DNA from: Megascapheus bottae
Lineage: Eukaryota; Chordata; Mammalia; Rodentia; Geomyidae
Direction of reading: 5' to 3'
NCBI GenBank assembly: GCA_024803745.1
Contig: JANJXV010000004.1
Coordinates: 53,014,358 to 53,078,357 of the forward strand
Length of the DNA stretch: 64,000 bases
Numbering within the stretch: position 1 is the first letter of the stretch; every line of letters starts with the position of its first letter. The position numbers and the translations under genes were made by a program. Below are positions 1 through 11,540 of this stretch, piece by piece. The notes beneath the pieces are model-generated. The model had not been told where the DNA came from. It ran no database searches and saw only the letters and a list, made by a program, of their open reading frames with translations.

Positions 1-709
1 ACATCACAGCCCATTTCCACAAAGTGTGTATTTGAGAATGGAAAAAAATCATTCATCTCTGAGAGGAAATTGAGCTATTATACACAAATACTGAATTACT
101 CCTTTCTGACAAGGAATGACTCCATGTAATAAATTTAAACCTAAGCATCTTCTCTGGCCCTGAAAGAAGGTACTACTGCCCATTAAAATTGATTGTCCTA
201 CAACCTACTAGCTGTCTTGCTGTAAAAACTGTAACGTAAGGCCCCTGAAATAGATGCCGTCATCACCTCAACTCCCAAGCACTCATCTATTTAAACACAT
301 GACAGAAGATGGTAGAAGACAGTTCCATAGCTGTTTCTATGCTAGAGTGTTATTGCATTAGGGCATACTTCATTGTAAGCCAGCAAAGCAACTTTTGAGT
401 TAAAGCACTGAAGTGTGTGCTCTCTGTCCTCTCTGTCTCTCTCTGTGTCTCTGTTTCTGTCCCCCCCCCTCTTCTCTCTCTTCTCTCTCTCTCCCACCCT
501 CTCTCCCTCCCTCCCTCCCTCCTCCTCTCACTCCTCCCTCCCTTCCTTCTTTCTATTTAAACAAATGTTTTTTATAATAAATTCATTCATTCTTTCCCCC
601 ACAAGCAATTTAAAGATCCAAGGAGCACCAAATTTCAACTTTGTTGTAGCAGTTACATTCTTACTACCTTTTGAATAGATTTCAGTGTTTTATTTTTATT
701 TTTTAAAAG
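1..709 (+). other. MAP3K7: MAP3K7 intron before exon 13 (3' part)
   Basis: This is intronic sequence running into the acceptor AG at 708-709. The upstream exon, which by human gene structure should be the alternatively used 27-codon exon 12, is not in the window. A pyrimidine-rich low-complexity tract occupies about 418-556. The rest is AT-rich sequence in which I recognise no repeat and no gene. The apparent reading frame through the CT tract is an artefact of low complexity. Confidence 0.85.
418..556. repeat. (CT)n-rich pyrimidine tract
   Basis: This is about 140 bases of almost pure C/T on the + strand, built of CTCTGT, TCTC, CCCT and TTCC units. It ends about 150 bases upstream of the exon at 710, inside the intron and on the transcribed sense strand. 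It is a long potential binding region for PTB-type splicing factors, which is an inference. Confidence 0.85.
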
Positions 710-774
710 GCAACGGACAACCAAGACGGAGATCTATCCAAGACTTGACTGTTACTGGAACAGAAACTGGTCAG
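710..774 (+). CDS. MAP3K7: MAP3K7 (TAK1) exon 13, 65 nt
   Basis: This exon encodes [20 protein letters not shown] then GQ; the first codon is split with the previous exon. The residues align with 431-452 of the 606-residue human TAK1 form, in the linker between the kinase domain and the C-terminal TAB-binding region. The acceptor is a T/A-rich tract ending in AAAAG at 709; the donor is CAG|GTAAGA at 775. The start phase fits human structure, in which the preceding optional 27-codon exon encodes residues 404-430. The RRRS motif places its serine at the position of human Ser439, counted back from the C-terminus. Human, from memory, has Pro where this sequence has Thr in TGTETGQ. TAK1 is the MAP3K that links TGF-beta, IL-1, TNF and TLR signals to IKK, JNK and p38. 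Confidence 0.95.
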
Positions 775-2114
775 GTAAGATTTTACATTCAGTTTCTTTG
801 CTTTTGAAGATTAATGATAGAAATTAAGATATTTTGCAAAATTAGTTTATTAGTTGGCCTAAAAATATGGTGGAAAAACTCATTGGCACATTAATGAAAA
901 AGAAAGTATAGTTGCATAAGGAGTAGTTTGCTTGAAACTGCGTAAGAAAGTAAATTATTCAGTAGTGCTGTGTGTGGGTGTGTGACACTCAATGTCATTT
1001 TTTTATATTGTTCTCTAAAACAAAGGACTAATTAGAGGATGTTTTTGTTTTATTTTCAGTTATACAGTAATTTTAAGAATACAGCATCTGAAATAGTAAA
1101 AATCACAGCATGGTCCTTTTTATGGGAAATTTTAACATGACTTATTATAAATGATTTAATTTCTGATAATATACATAGTACTTTAAATCCTAAAAAGTTT
1201 TCTTATTTTTATTTTTATAAAATACCTTATAGTTTGGAGATAATTTATAGTTACTAATAAAAATGTGGAACTCTTTTATATTCATCAACTACAAAAAGCA
1301 AGATCTTTTATTTATACCTGGAAACATTTTATATACAATCCATAATGCCTACACACGTGTACACATCTATCCTTAAAATATAGAGATGCCGGATACATTT
1401 TGTTATTACAGGTTGTGTCATATTAGTGACTTGAAATCCTTATGCCTTTATTCATTAGCAGTGTTTTCAGCATACCTGTCTTTGTGAAGCCTCTGAACTT
1501 TTGGCTGCTGTTTCTCCTTTTTCTCCCCCACAAATATTTGAAAGCTTTTGTCAGTCCATTTAGTAGCAGTTAGTTTGACATCTGCTTTGATTCTGTGGAG
1601 GCCTCATGAGCTCAGCCTTTTAAGCTCTGTTTACTATGGGTGTTGACATTCCAGTTATGAGAACCTCTAGCCAAGTATCTTCCCTTTGACTAGGAGTGAG
1701 AAGCTGGCTCTACAACACAACAGGAAGAGCTGCTACTGGGAGTTCTTTTCTCTGAACTCTATGTAAAGGCATAGCTGTAATTCAGGATTTAATATCCCTA
1801 TGCTAGGCCTTACTTCTTCATAAGCCCTATATAATGTGGAATTGTGATTATTAACTGATTTACAGGGAGGCAAGCTTTGGTTGTAGAACAGTTATTCGCA
1901 AGAATTATTATAGACTACTCAAAAAGGTTTGGAAAAAGAAAGTTTGACATAGCAATAACACCTGTTCTAAAAATAGTTGGTATACAATCATTGTACAACT
2001 AGTATTTAACATCGATGTGTTTTTTCAAAAATTTCAGGATGAGAATGACAGATAGCAATTCTAATGTACTATTAAATCTCTGATAAGTGACCAGTAATTT
2101 AGATCTCTTTAAGT

Positions 2115-2170
2115 ATTATGAAGGTAATATATATTACTTGAAAAGGAAAAGTATTTACAATGTGAATTTC
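2115..2170 (-). repeat. Intron patch, inverted partner of 7497-7552
   Basis: These 56 bases are the reverse complement of 7497-7552 with three mismatches by eye. Weaker similarity seems to continue into about 2085-2114 with a gap. It does not look like a SINE or L1. See the findings for the templated-insertion idea. Confidence 0.8.
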
Positions 2171-2513
2171 TAAAACTTGATGGTGCAGTACTTCCTGAAA
2201 TTTGTCAGAGTAGTAATTAGGTAGATACTCAAGTTCTTTTGTTTCTTTTTTTCCTGGCTCTGGCAATTAATAAAGAACCTGAAGAAAATCTAGCCCATCT
2301 AGTACAGTTATCAGAGGAAATGGAAGGACTTTTTGATAGTGTGGATTAAAAAGAGTTTTTGCTTGGACTCTTGAGACATAATTTTAATAAAATCACTTAG
2401 ACTTTTTTTCTGTAGACTAAAATTAGGTTGGTTGGTGTTATTTTTTTTAGCAGAATAGCAGACAATGTGAACTTCTTAATTAGCAATGTAAGTATGTATG
2501 TGAAAGATTATAC

Positions 2514-2528
2514 TTTCACACACACACA

Positions 2529-2570
<42 letters not shown>
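2514..2570. repeat. (CA)n microsatellite
   Basis: This is a nearly pure CA run with one GA interruption near its start. It directly abuts the tail end of the antisense SINE-A at 2571-2761, so it probably arose from the SINE tail. Confidence 0.9.
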
Positions 2571-2573
<3 letters not shown>

Positions 2574-2761
2574 TCCTGGGGCTTGAACTCAAAGCCTGCA
2601 CTCTGTCCCTGAGCCTCTCTGTGCTCAAGGCTAACGTTCCACCACTTGAACTACTACAAGCCACTTCCAGCTTTTTCTATTTATGTGGTCCTGAGGAATC
2701 AAACCCAGGGCTTTGTGCATGCTAGGCAAGCAGTCTATCACTAAGCCATATTCCCAGCCCC
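2571..2761 (-). mobile_element. SINE-A (tRNA/ID-like), antisense
   Basis: It reads on the + strand as the reverse complement of the SINE-A consensus seen many times in this window. It begins at CTGGGGCTTGAACTC, passes the B-box complement GAATCAAACCC and ends in CCCAGCCCC, the reversed 5' end. The poly(T) expected at 2571 has been replaced by the (CA)n run. Confidence 0.85.
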
Positions 2762-2852
2762 AGTACATTAAACATGGTTATATTAATCAGTTTATTAAAC
2801 ACACCCATAATGCATCTGGCCTTCTCAGGGCGTTGAGAAAGGAAAAGGGGGG

Positions 2853-3372
2853 AAAAAAGCCCTAGAACTTAGAAAAAATCATATTACGTGAAGTAAGCCA
2901 GACTGAAAGGAACATAGGCTCAATAATTTCTCTCATTTGTCATAATTAATATAAACCTTGGACTCTCCTAACAGAGGTTTACAGTAGGGCAAAACCTAGA
3001 TATATAAGGCCATATAGGATGGGGCTAAAAGAAAGGACCTCCAGGATATAAAAATAAAAGCCATATAATGAGTGTCCTTAATGTACTAGTTATTTCTCAT
3101 CTCTTTTGCTGTCACTTGGTTATCTCATATTGTTACAGTATCTTGCCTTGTTATCTGATATATTGTATATACGTGTATTTGTTTATTTGAAAGAGAAAAG
3201 GGAAGGGGGGGAAACAAGACTAGGGAAGGGGGTGGGGGAAGGAAATGGGGACAAAAACATGAGAAAGGGTAGCAATGTTATTGAAGTAATGCACCTTCAA
3301 TCTGGCGACTGTAATGTAACCCTTCTATTAATTACAATAAAAAATATATTTTTTTAAAAACCCCTAGATATC
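2853..3372 (+). mobile_element. L1 3' end, 5'-truncated, first of two at one site
   Basis: L1 sequence runs from about 2867 to 3355. It enters in the last ORF2 codons (ACTTAGAAAAAATC, as in the L1 at 3373-4503), continues through the 3' UTR with its G-rich tract, and ends in CTAATTACAATAAAA-type sequence. It is flanked by AAAAAAGCCCTAGA (2853-2866) and AAAAACCCCTAGA (3356-3368), a TSD with one or two differences. No intact protein is encoded. Confidence 0.85.
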
Positions 3373-4520
3373 CCAAACAACGGACAAAGGCCTCATATCT
3401 AAACTATATCAACAACTCAAAAAATTGAATCACTCCAAAACTAACCTCCAAAGTAACAACCATCCCATTAAAAAATGGGCCAAAGACTTAAAGAGAGTCT
3501 TCTCTGAAGAAGAAACAAAAATGGCCTATAGACACATGAAGAAATGCTCAACATCTCTCAACATAAAAGAAATGCAAATCAAAACAACTCTAAGATTCCA
3601 CCTCACTCCAGTTAGAATGGCCAGGATCAGGAAAACGAATAATAACAGATGCTGGAGGGGATGTGGCCAGGAGGGATCACTACTACACTGTTGGTGGGAG
3701 TGCAAACTCGTTCAACCACTATGGAAAGCTGTGTGGCAGTGCCTCAAAAGGCTAAACATAGAACTCCCCTATGACCCAGCAATTCCACTACTTGGCATTT
3801 ACCCAACCATCCAGAAACAAGGACATACTAAATCCACTAGCACAACAATGTTCATTGCAGCACTATTCACCATAGCAAAGATATGGAACAAACCTAGATG
3901 TCCCTCAGTTGATGAGTGGATCAACAAGTTGTGGTATTTGTACACAATGGAATTCTATGCTGCTGTCAGAAAGAATGACATCGCCCCATCTGTTAGGAAA
4001 TGGAAAGACTTAGAAAAAATCATATTAAGTGAAGTAAGCCAGACTCAAGGGAACTTAATCTCAATGGTTCCCCTCATTTGTCATAATCAGTAGAAACCTT
4101 GGGCTCTACTAGCAGAGATCTGCAATAGAGCAAAGTCTTGATACATAAGGCCATATAATGTGAAGCTAATTGAAAGGACCTCCAGGATAGCGAAACAAAA
4201 GCCATATAATGAATGATTGTTGTCCTTAATGTACTATGTTGTCTCTCATCTCTTTTGCTGTCCCTTGGTTATCTCATATTGTTATAGTATCTCACTTTGT
4301 TATCTGATATATTGAATTTATTTGTATTTAGATATTTGAAATTTGATAGGGAAGGGGGGAAAACCAAGACAGGTGGGGGGTGTGGGGGGGGAGGGAAACG
4401 GGTACCAAGACATGTGAAAGGGTATCAATTTATGTGAATTAATGCACCTTCTATCTGGCAAATATCATGTAACCCTTTTACTAATTACAATAAAAGAAAA
4501 AAGAAAAACCCCTAGATATC
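3356..4520 (+). mobile_element. L1 3' end, 5'-truncated, inserted into the TSD of the previous L1
   Basis: About 1.13 kb of L1 (3373-4503) lies between perfect 17-nt repeats AAAAACCCCTAGATATC at 3356-3372 and 4504-4520. It encodes an open ORF2 C-terminal piece of about 220 codons (3425-4093) with the usual motifs [59 protein letters not shown] and TMEFYAAV. The reverse transcriptase and endonuclease domains are absent, so it is dead. The 3' UTR contains a G-rich tract at about 4372-4393 and ends near AATAAAAG. Confidence 0.95.
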
Positions 4521-5134
4521 TAAGAACTGATCTGACTCAGAGGCCTCAGTATTGAGCTTTATTATTGTCCTATTACACATACTCTCCAAGAACACCATTA
4601 CTTTAAAGAAAGTCATGCTGAGACGATGGCAAAATAAGAGCAAGTCTATTTTATAATGTTTAAACAAAAACAAGATGCTACCACCCATAATATGCTGAAC
4701 ACTGTCCTATTCCTTTCCCAATATGCTGCTTCTTCAGCTTGGCTCTGTCCTTACTCTGATCTGATTTCTGTATGGAATTGTCCTTACTGTTGACAGCAGC
4801 CAATTTAGAAGAAACCACTCCTCTAGATTCTTCCAAAGATCACTCACTCAAGTCTAAACTTTCTATCAGTTTATTTCTAAAACCTTCTTGCTGAGATACC
4901 TTTCAGGACCTCATCAACCAACATTAAACTCAACTCTTTATACTACAAATACATATGTATTCCAAGGAGACTGTTGGACAGCATCAGTAGTTCAGTTCCC
5001 AGGGAGCTTTTGGGACAGATCAGAGTTACATGTTCAATTCTCTTATCAAATAGAGAAAACCGCCATAATCACATTTGCCATTTGCAATACAAAACTTCTT
5101 ACCCAGCAGGTCCTTAAGTTTTAATTGTCTAAAT

Positions 5135-5235
5135 ATCAACCCTGTATAATAAGTACTTTCTATTTCTTCATTTGTAGGTGACAAACTGAAGATTAGAGAA
5201 CTTTCATTGTATCATACTTCTAGTAACTTGTTATA
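5135..5235 (-). repeat. MIR fragment, antisense
   Basis: CAACCCTGTATAATAAGTAC followed by a CATTTGTAGGTGACAAACTG-type stretch matches the antisense core of the ancient mammalian MIR SINE. It is diverged, with no poly(A) or TSD visible. Confidence 0.6.
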
Positions 5236-5295
5236 AAGAGTTTTATAAATTTGATTCCATAGCTCAGAAACTGTATATACTATTTCTAACATAGA

Positions 5296-5565
5296 AAGTT
5301 GAGTATAAGCTGGGCAAGGTGGCTCACGTTTGTAATCCTAGCTACTCAGGAGGCTGAAATCTGAGGATCACGGTTCAAAGCCAGCCGGGCATTAAACACC
5401 ATGAGACTCTTACTCCAATTTACCACTAGAAAATGGGAAGTGAGGCTGTGGCTCTAGGTATAGGGTGATAGCCTTGAGCTGAAGAGCTCATGGACAGTGC
5501 CCAGGCCCAGAGTTCAAGCCCCATGACAAACAAACAAACAAAAAAAAAACCCAAGTTGGGTATAA
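5296..5565 (+). mobile_element. SINE-B with TSD
   Basis: The B1-like head (GCTGGGCAAGGTGGCTCACG, then CCTAGCTACTCAGGAGGCTG) is followed by the ID-like tail (CCTTGAGCTGAAGAGCTCA, GAGTTCAAGCCCCATGAC) and an A-rich end. The TSD is AAGTTGAGTATAA (5296-5308) and AAGTTGGGTATAA (5553-5565), with one mismatch. Confidence 0.9.
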
Positions 5566-5929
5566 TGTGTGTTAAAAGTAATCCTTGTTTAATAGTTTTG
5601 TTTCTGGAATTCTGCCCCATTTTTTAAGGAGTTTTCAGTGATGATGTTTAACTACACCATCTTGTATAAGGCTAACCTTTAATAAATAATACGATATTTG
5701 TAATATGATAGTTTGTGCAGATGACCATACAAATTTATTTTTATATCTCTAAAATATATATTCTCAAGTGTGCTTATTTTGGTATTGTATCCAGTAAAGA
5801 CTGTATTCAAGATTCCTCCAGAGCGTGTGCCATCAGTGAAAAAAAGCACAATTTCATGGTGATAGTTATAATTATCTAGATGTTTAGACACATTGCATTT
5901 CTATATGGACTTGAGAATCTTCTTTTACT

Positions 5930-6062
5930 GGTCAGACACATGATTTTGGACAAGGTCCTTAATTCTCCAAAGCTTCAACATCCTTATTTGCAAATTGAGA
6001 CTTTTTATACATCCCTTAATTCTCACTACATGTGAAAATACCAGATGGGCAGTAAATGCTAA
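5930..6062 (+). repeat. MIR fragment
   Basis: The order is TTTTGGACAAGGTCCTTAA, then CTTCAACATCCTTATTTGCA, then GGGCAGTAAATGCTAA. This follows the MIR consensus (GACCTTGGGCAAGT, CTCAGTTTCCTCATCTGTAA, AGTAAGCGCTCAATAAA) at low identity. Confidence 0.5.
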
Positions 6063-6236
6063 TCCATGTGTACCTACCTCCTGAGAGGTGAGCCTTTCAA
6101 CCGCCCTTGGTACAACTTTCTTGCTCTCATGATGGTATTATTACTATCTAGAAATAAAATGAAAATACTACTTAGGAAAAAAAATCTCCAACACTTTATC
6201 CTTTATGTCATGGGAAAATGTGTGTCAAGGATCATA

Positions 6237-7405
6237 AAAAGTATTTCTTTCTCTTTCCTTTTTTAAAATTTTATTGTCGGGGTAATGTATAGAGGGGTTA
6301 CAGTTACATTCTCCAGGTAGTAGGTGCATTTCTTCTCACACATTGATACCCTTACTCATGGTTTTTGTCCCCATTTCCCTGTCCCCACCCCCTCCCAATC
6401 ATCTTGTTTTCCCCCTTCCCTTTCCTATTTCAAATAAACAAATAAATGAAGATGCAATATTCCAGGTAACAAAGTCAGATACAGTAAAAATATGAGATTA
6501 ACCAAAGGACAACAAAGGAGAAGAGAAATAATATAGTACATTAAGAACAACAATCACAAGATAAACCTCTTGTGTCTATATTCTAGAGATCCTTTCATTT
6601 AGTCTCATCCTATATGACCTATATACCTAGGATTTGAGCTATTGTAATCCTCTGCTAGAAGAGTTCTAGATATGTACTAATTATTACAAATGAGGGAAAC
6701 CATTGAGCCTATGTTCCTTTGGATCTGGGTTACTTCACTTGATATTTTTTGCCAAGTCTTTCCATTTCCTGACAAATGGGGCCATATCATTCTTTCTGAT
6801 GGCAGCATACATTCCATTGTGTATAAATACCACATCTTCTTGATCCAGTCATCTACTAAGAGGCCTCTGGGTTGGTTCCATATCTTTGCTATGGTAAATA
6901 GTGCTGCAGTGAACATCATTGTGCTTAGTATGTCCTTGTTTCTTGATGTTTGGGTAAATGCCAAGTAGTGGAATTGCTGGGTCATAGGGGAGCTCTATGT
7001 TTAGTCTTTTGAGGAACTGCCGTGCTGCTTTCCTGAGTGGTTGAAGGCGTTTACACTCCCATCAACAAGTAGTAGAGACTCCTCCTGGCCATATCTGTTG
7101 TTATTATGTAACTGAAGTGAGGTGGAATCTCAAAAGTTGTTTTGATTCATTTCTTTTTATGTCCACATATGTGAAGCATTTCTTCATGTGTCTATAGGCC
7201 ATTCTTACTTCTTCTTCTTCAGAGAAGTCTCTCTTTAAGTCATTAACCCACCTTTTAATGAGATGGTTGTTTCTTTGAAGATTTGTTTTGAAGAGATTTA
7301 ATTTTTTTAGGCTTAGATGTATTTTAGATATGAGGCCTTTGTTGTATGGCTAGTAGAGATCTTCTCCCACTCTGAGGGCTTTCTGTTAATGAAAAGTATT
7401 TCTTT
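6237..7405 (-). mobile_element. L1, antisense, 5'-truncated, with TSD
   Basis: About 1.14 kb in reverse orientation (6251-7391). It starts with the complement of the poly(A)/3' UTR (ATTTTATTGTCGGGGTAATG) and runs back into ORF2, where the complementary strand encodes [20 protein letters not shown] and [12 protein letters not shown] residues. The 14-nt TSD AAAAGTATTTCTTT lies at 6237-6250 and 7392-7405. The 3' end belongs to the lineage that ends in CCTGACACTAAAAAATAAA on the sense strand. Confidence 0.92.
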
Positions 7406-7440
7406 TCACTGTCTTTTTCTCATACCATTATACATATCAT

Positions 7441-7552
7441 TTAAGTCCACCATGGAAAAGCATTAATTATTTGAATCAACATAATGTTTCTTGTAAGAAA
7501 TTCTCATTGTAAATACTTTTCCTTTTCAAATAATACATATTACCTTCATAAT
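7441..7552. repeat. Mosaic of two duplicated intron patches
   Basis: 7441-7489 repeats at 14325-14373 in direct orientation: 49 nt with one mismatch by eye. 7497-7552 repeats in inverted orientation at 2115-2170: 56 nt with three mismatches. Neither patch resembles a SINE, L1 or LTR seen in the window. All three sites are in MAP3K7 introns 13 and 14, and this one lies 36 bp beyond the TSD of the L1 at 6237-7405. Confidence 0.8.
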
Positions 7553-9648
7553 AAATAACTGGTGAGTAATTACCTTACTTTGTCTATTTTCAATTTGCAT
7601 TTTAGTGTAAATGTTCTGCTAAACTTCTTAATCACACATACATAGCATGATAGTTTTGAAAAATCCCTGGTTCACAATAACCTTTCTAGTGATTAGTTTA
7701 AATAATACTAAAAATTGCACAATTTTATTGTAAGGAATTTTAATTAAGCCAAAATTAAACAAAACTCATATCATTAGGTTAGAAAGAATTATTTTAATAA
7801 TATCATCTTGAATAGATTGAATTGAAGTACTTGAGACTTCTATCACGGAGAAAGTACCCATGAATCCACTTTACCATTTACATCCATTTTTTTAAACTAT
7901 TTATATTATGAAAATGCCACTGTTAATCAGCATTTAATCTCTGTAATTTTTGCTTATATAATTTTAGCAACTGAGAGTTCTGAGGGTTTTTAAATAGCTT
8001 TAAATATTAGCACTGGGCAGAAGTTCTTTACTTAATGAAAACATTTCTCTAGTCTTGCAGGTGAGATATAAAAAGCCTCAGTTTTATTTTTGTCTGTAAA
8101 ATAGCTCCTAATTCCTTTTTATAAATATAGAGAGAAAATTCTGGTCAGAAGCCAATTCTAGTTCATGTCCGCTGTCGGTTACTTGCCCCTGTAGTTTAAA
8201 TTTGGCTTAGTGTTCCTCTGCTGGGTTCTCTGCTGTATGGCATTTCTGTATTCTCTTAGCAACTTTCCTAAGCAATCCTGTGGTAAGTCAAGTTCAATTT
8301 ATATTTTGTAGATGTTATAGTTTATATGGGATAGAATAAAGTGATTGTAAATGTCTTAAAAAAGAGAACAACCTAGATGGAGATTTTTTTGTGGGTCCAT
8401 GTCTCATCCATACCATATGATCCATGAATAAATGTGGAGTCAGGATTAGAACCTGGGAAGGGAACCATAGCATAGTAAGAGGAGAGAGTAACATCTACCT
8501 GTTGTGTATTTCTGGGTGAAAATTTCATAAGTGAATGATGACAGCCAATGAGTGAACAATGCATTTAGTATAATGTACATTGTATTCTTCCTCAAGCATG
8601 GTCTGATCGTGCACAAAGAATGAGAGGAGCAAGAAGGACCATGTAATATTGAAGAGAGGCTGAGCTAGAACTTACGAGGATTAGGAGGCGAGAAGGATGA
8701 TGAGCATGATGCACAGGGCACCTCTAAGTTAGTATGAAGGAAACTTAATTTGGGGGAGATCTGTCTGATTCAAAGGTAGAAATTACTTATGTTTAAAAGT
8801 TATAGTTTACTGTTTTTACTAAATAGTTTTGAAATTTTTAACATTCATGCCTAGTAATATGTTTACTCATTTTAAATAAAACTAGGAAATGAAAGTCAGA
8901 ATTCTTCTTGCTAGCACTATTATTTTTATTTTGTTTCTATTTTATTTGTTTGGCAAGTCTATCAGTCAGTTTCAGTTACTTAATATTTTTAGTGTGTACA
9001 CTTAGGCCTTTGCTTATCAGTATTCATATTTTACCTTTGGACCTTTATGTCTTTTGCTAAATTGCATGCTTAGAAACTTATGGTATCTGTAGTTGATAAG
9101 CTTAGTTTTTGCTCGAGAAAAAGAGAGCGAGAGAGAGAGAGAGAAAGTTGTGAATGGTATATTGACTTCATTATTCACATTTTTGTTTGCTAAATAATTT
9201 GAGGAGGGCACAGATTTTTCCATTAGCACTTAATAGATTTTATTTCACATTATTCTGGTTTTCCTGTTGCTTTGAAGAATCGAACTTGTAATTTATATGT
9301 AAGGACTAAGTACTCCTTATCTGATATTTATGAAGCCAGTTATTTAGAATTTCACACTTTTGGGGGGGTGAAATTTGAAACACTTGCAATTGGGGATAAG
9401 ACCCAACAGGGTCATTTATTTTATATGTATACCTTATGCACATAACCTGAAGGCGATTTTATATAGTGTTTTATAAGTGTGTTTGTATTTTTACTATGAC
9501 TTGTCACATGAGATCAGGTGTGGAATTTTTGACTAGTGACATGGCAACAGCATTCCAAGAAAGTTTCTTGTTTCAGAGCCCTTGTACTTTCAGGTTGAAG
9601 GATTAGAGTTGTTTAACCTGTGATCTGCCTCTTTTCATTGCATGCTAT

Positions 9649-10172
9649 TTCAATCTTGTCTTTTTTTTTAAATTTTTTTTCATATATATTTAACTCTTGG
9701 CCCATCTTTTAATAGGATGGTTGTTACTTTGGAGATAGTTTTGGAGTGATTCAATTTTTTGAGCTGTTGATATATTTTAGATATGAGGCCTTTGTCTGTT
9801 GTATGGTTGGTGAAGATCTTCTCCCACTCTGTAGGCTTCCTGATTAGTTTACTAGCTATGTCCTTTGCCGTACAAAAGCTCTGCAGTTTAATGCAGTCCC
9901 ACTTATCCAGCCTTTCTCTGATTTGTTGTGATTCTTGGTCCTTATTAAGAAAGTTTCGACCTGTGCCAAGGAGGCCTAGTGTATCTCCTATTCCTTCTTG
10001 TAAAGTTTTCAGTGTGTCGGCTTTTGCCTCCAGGTCTTTGATCCATTTGGAGTTAATTCTAGTGCAGGGTGACAAAGAAGGATCCAACTTTAGTTTTCTG
10101 CAGGTGCTTAAGCAGTTCTGCCAGCACCACTTGTTGAAGAGGCTATCTTTCTTCCATTCAATCTTGTCTTTT
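9649..10172 (-). mobile_element. L1 ORF2 segment, antisense, without 3' UTR, with TSD
   Basis: The inserted DNA (about 9665-10156) is the complement of an internal L1 ORF2 segment; the minus strand encodes [20 protein letters not shown] and LGLLGTGRNFLNKD. It enters from a T-rich run directly into ORF2 at the position of KKWAKDLK, hundreds of bases before the normal 3' end. The 16-nt TSD TTCAATCTTGTCTTTT is perfect at 9649-9664 and 10157-10172, so this is a real insertion. Confidence 0.88.
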
Positions 10173-10235
10173 CTAGTATTGTATCTTGTATTTTCTTGTA
10201 TATATGTCCCATGTTGAACTCAGGATGTAGGTTTG

Positions 10236-10335
10236 TCATATATATATTTATATATACACTCCATATATATATATATATACTCCACACATATATATATACA
10301 TTCCATATTTATATATATACACACTCCATATTTTT
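10236..10335. repeat. (TA)n-rich microsatellite with CTCCA units
   Basis: TATATA runs are separated by repeated ACTCCATATA and ACTCCACACA units. The reading frame through it, rich in Tyr, Ile and His, is a low-complexity artefact. Confidence 0.85.
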
Positions 10336-10458
10336 ATAGTTGTGATTTGTCTTCTTCCCTGGATTCTGTGGAAATACTCTATAGATGTACAGTGCATACA
10401 TTTCCTCCTCTATCTAGTACCAGCATTTAAAAAGACTTATCCACTGTGCTCCTTTCCG

Positions 10459-10581
10459 TCTTTTTTTGTTGTGGGGGAGGGTGGTAGGTAATAATGGGGT
10501 TTCATTGTATAGTCCAAGCTAACCTCAAACCTAAGATCTTCCTGCCTCAGCTTTCTACATGCTAGTATTACAAGCCTGGCT
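10459..10581 (-). mobile_element. B1-type SINE, antisense
   Basis: After a T/G-rich start come GGGGTTTCATTGTATAGTCC, AAGATCTTCCTGCCTCAGC and GTATTACAAGCCTGGC. This is the reverse complement of a rodent B1/7SL-derived monomer. It is more diverged than the SINE-B copies and has no ID-like tail. Confidence 0.7.
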
Positions 10582-11144
10582 TGTTGTGTGCTTTTGTTGG
10601 TAAATTTTCTTCTAGTTTACTGTTTTTCTTAGAAACAACTCTGATCTGGCACATGATTGAGATTCAAAGTCAAATTGAAGAGATCTAATTAACAGCAAAA
10701 AAACATAATTGGAGACGTGGCTCAAGCACCAGCCATAACTGAACAAGGATTGCAAGAGCTTGACTCCCCTAAGTTCAAAAGAAACTTGCCCTGAGATTTA
10801 GCTTTAAAGATTTCTCCAGCTTTACCTCCTATCCACAGAAGCCCAAAGCTTTGTTAACATAATAGTTCTATGGCTTGATGCTCAGTTGAAGCCCTTAGCT
10901 GAAGTAAGACTGCAACTTAAAGCCTTCCTAGTCTTGTAATCTTGCTTTGTTTCTGGTCTCAAGAGTATTTCTCCCAAGCTCATCACTTTTGAAAAAGTAT
11001 TGTGTATGCGTGCATATAAATTCCTTTATATACATAGGTAATAAATAATCTTGGCGGGTTTCTTTTTGTTTTTTTGGGAATGTTTCAGGTCCTCTACTAA
11101 TGAAAATGGAAGTCTATCTTTGCCTCTAAATGAAAATGATGTCA

Positions 11145-11540
<396 letters not shown>

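Noticed and set aside
3425..4093. 222-codon open frame
   Set aside because: It is the C-terminal end of L1 ORF2 in a 5'-truncated insertion, with no promoter or catalytic domain; not a host gene.
10233..10430. Tyr/Ile/His-rich frame
   Set aside because: Translation of a TA/CA microsatellite.
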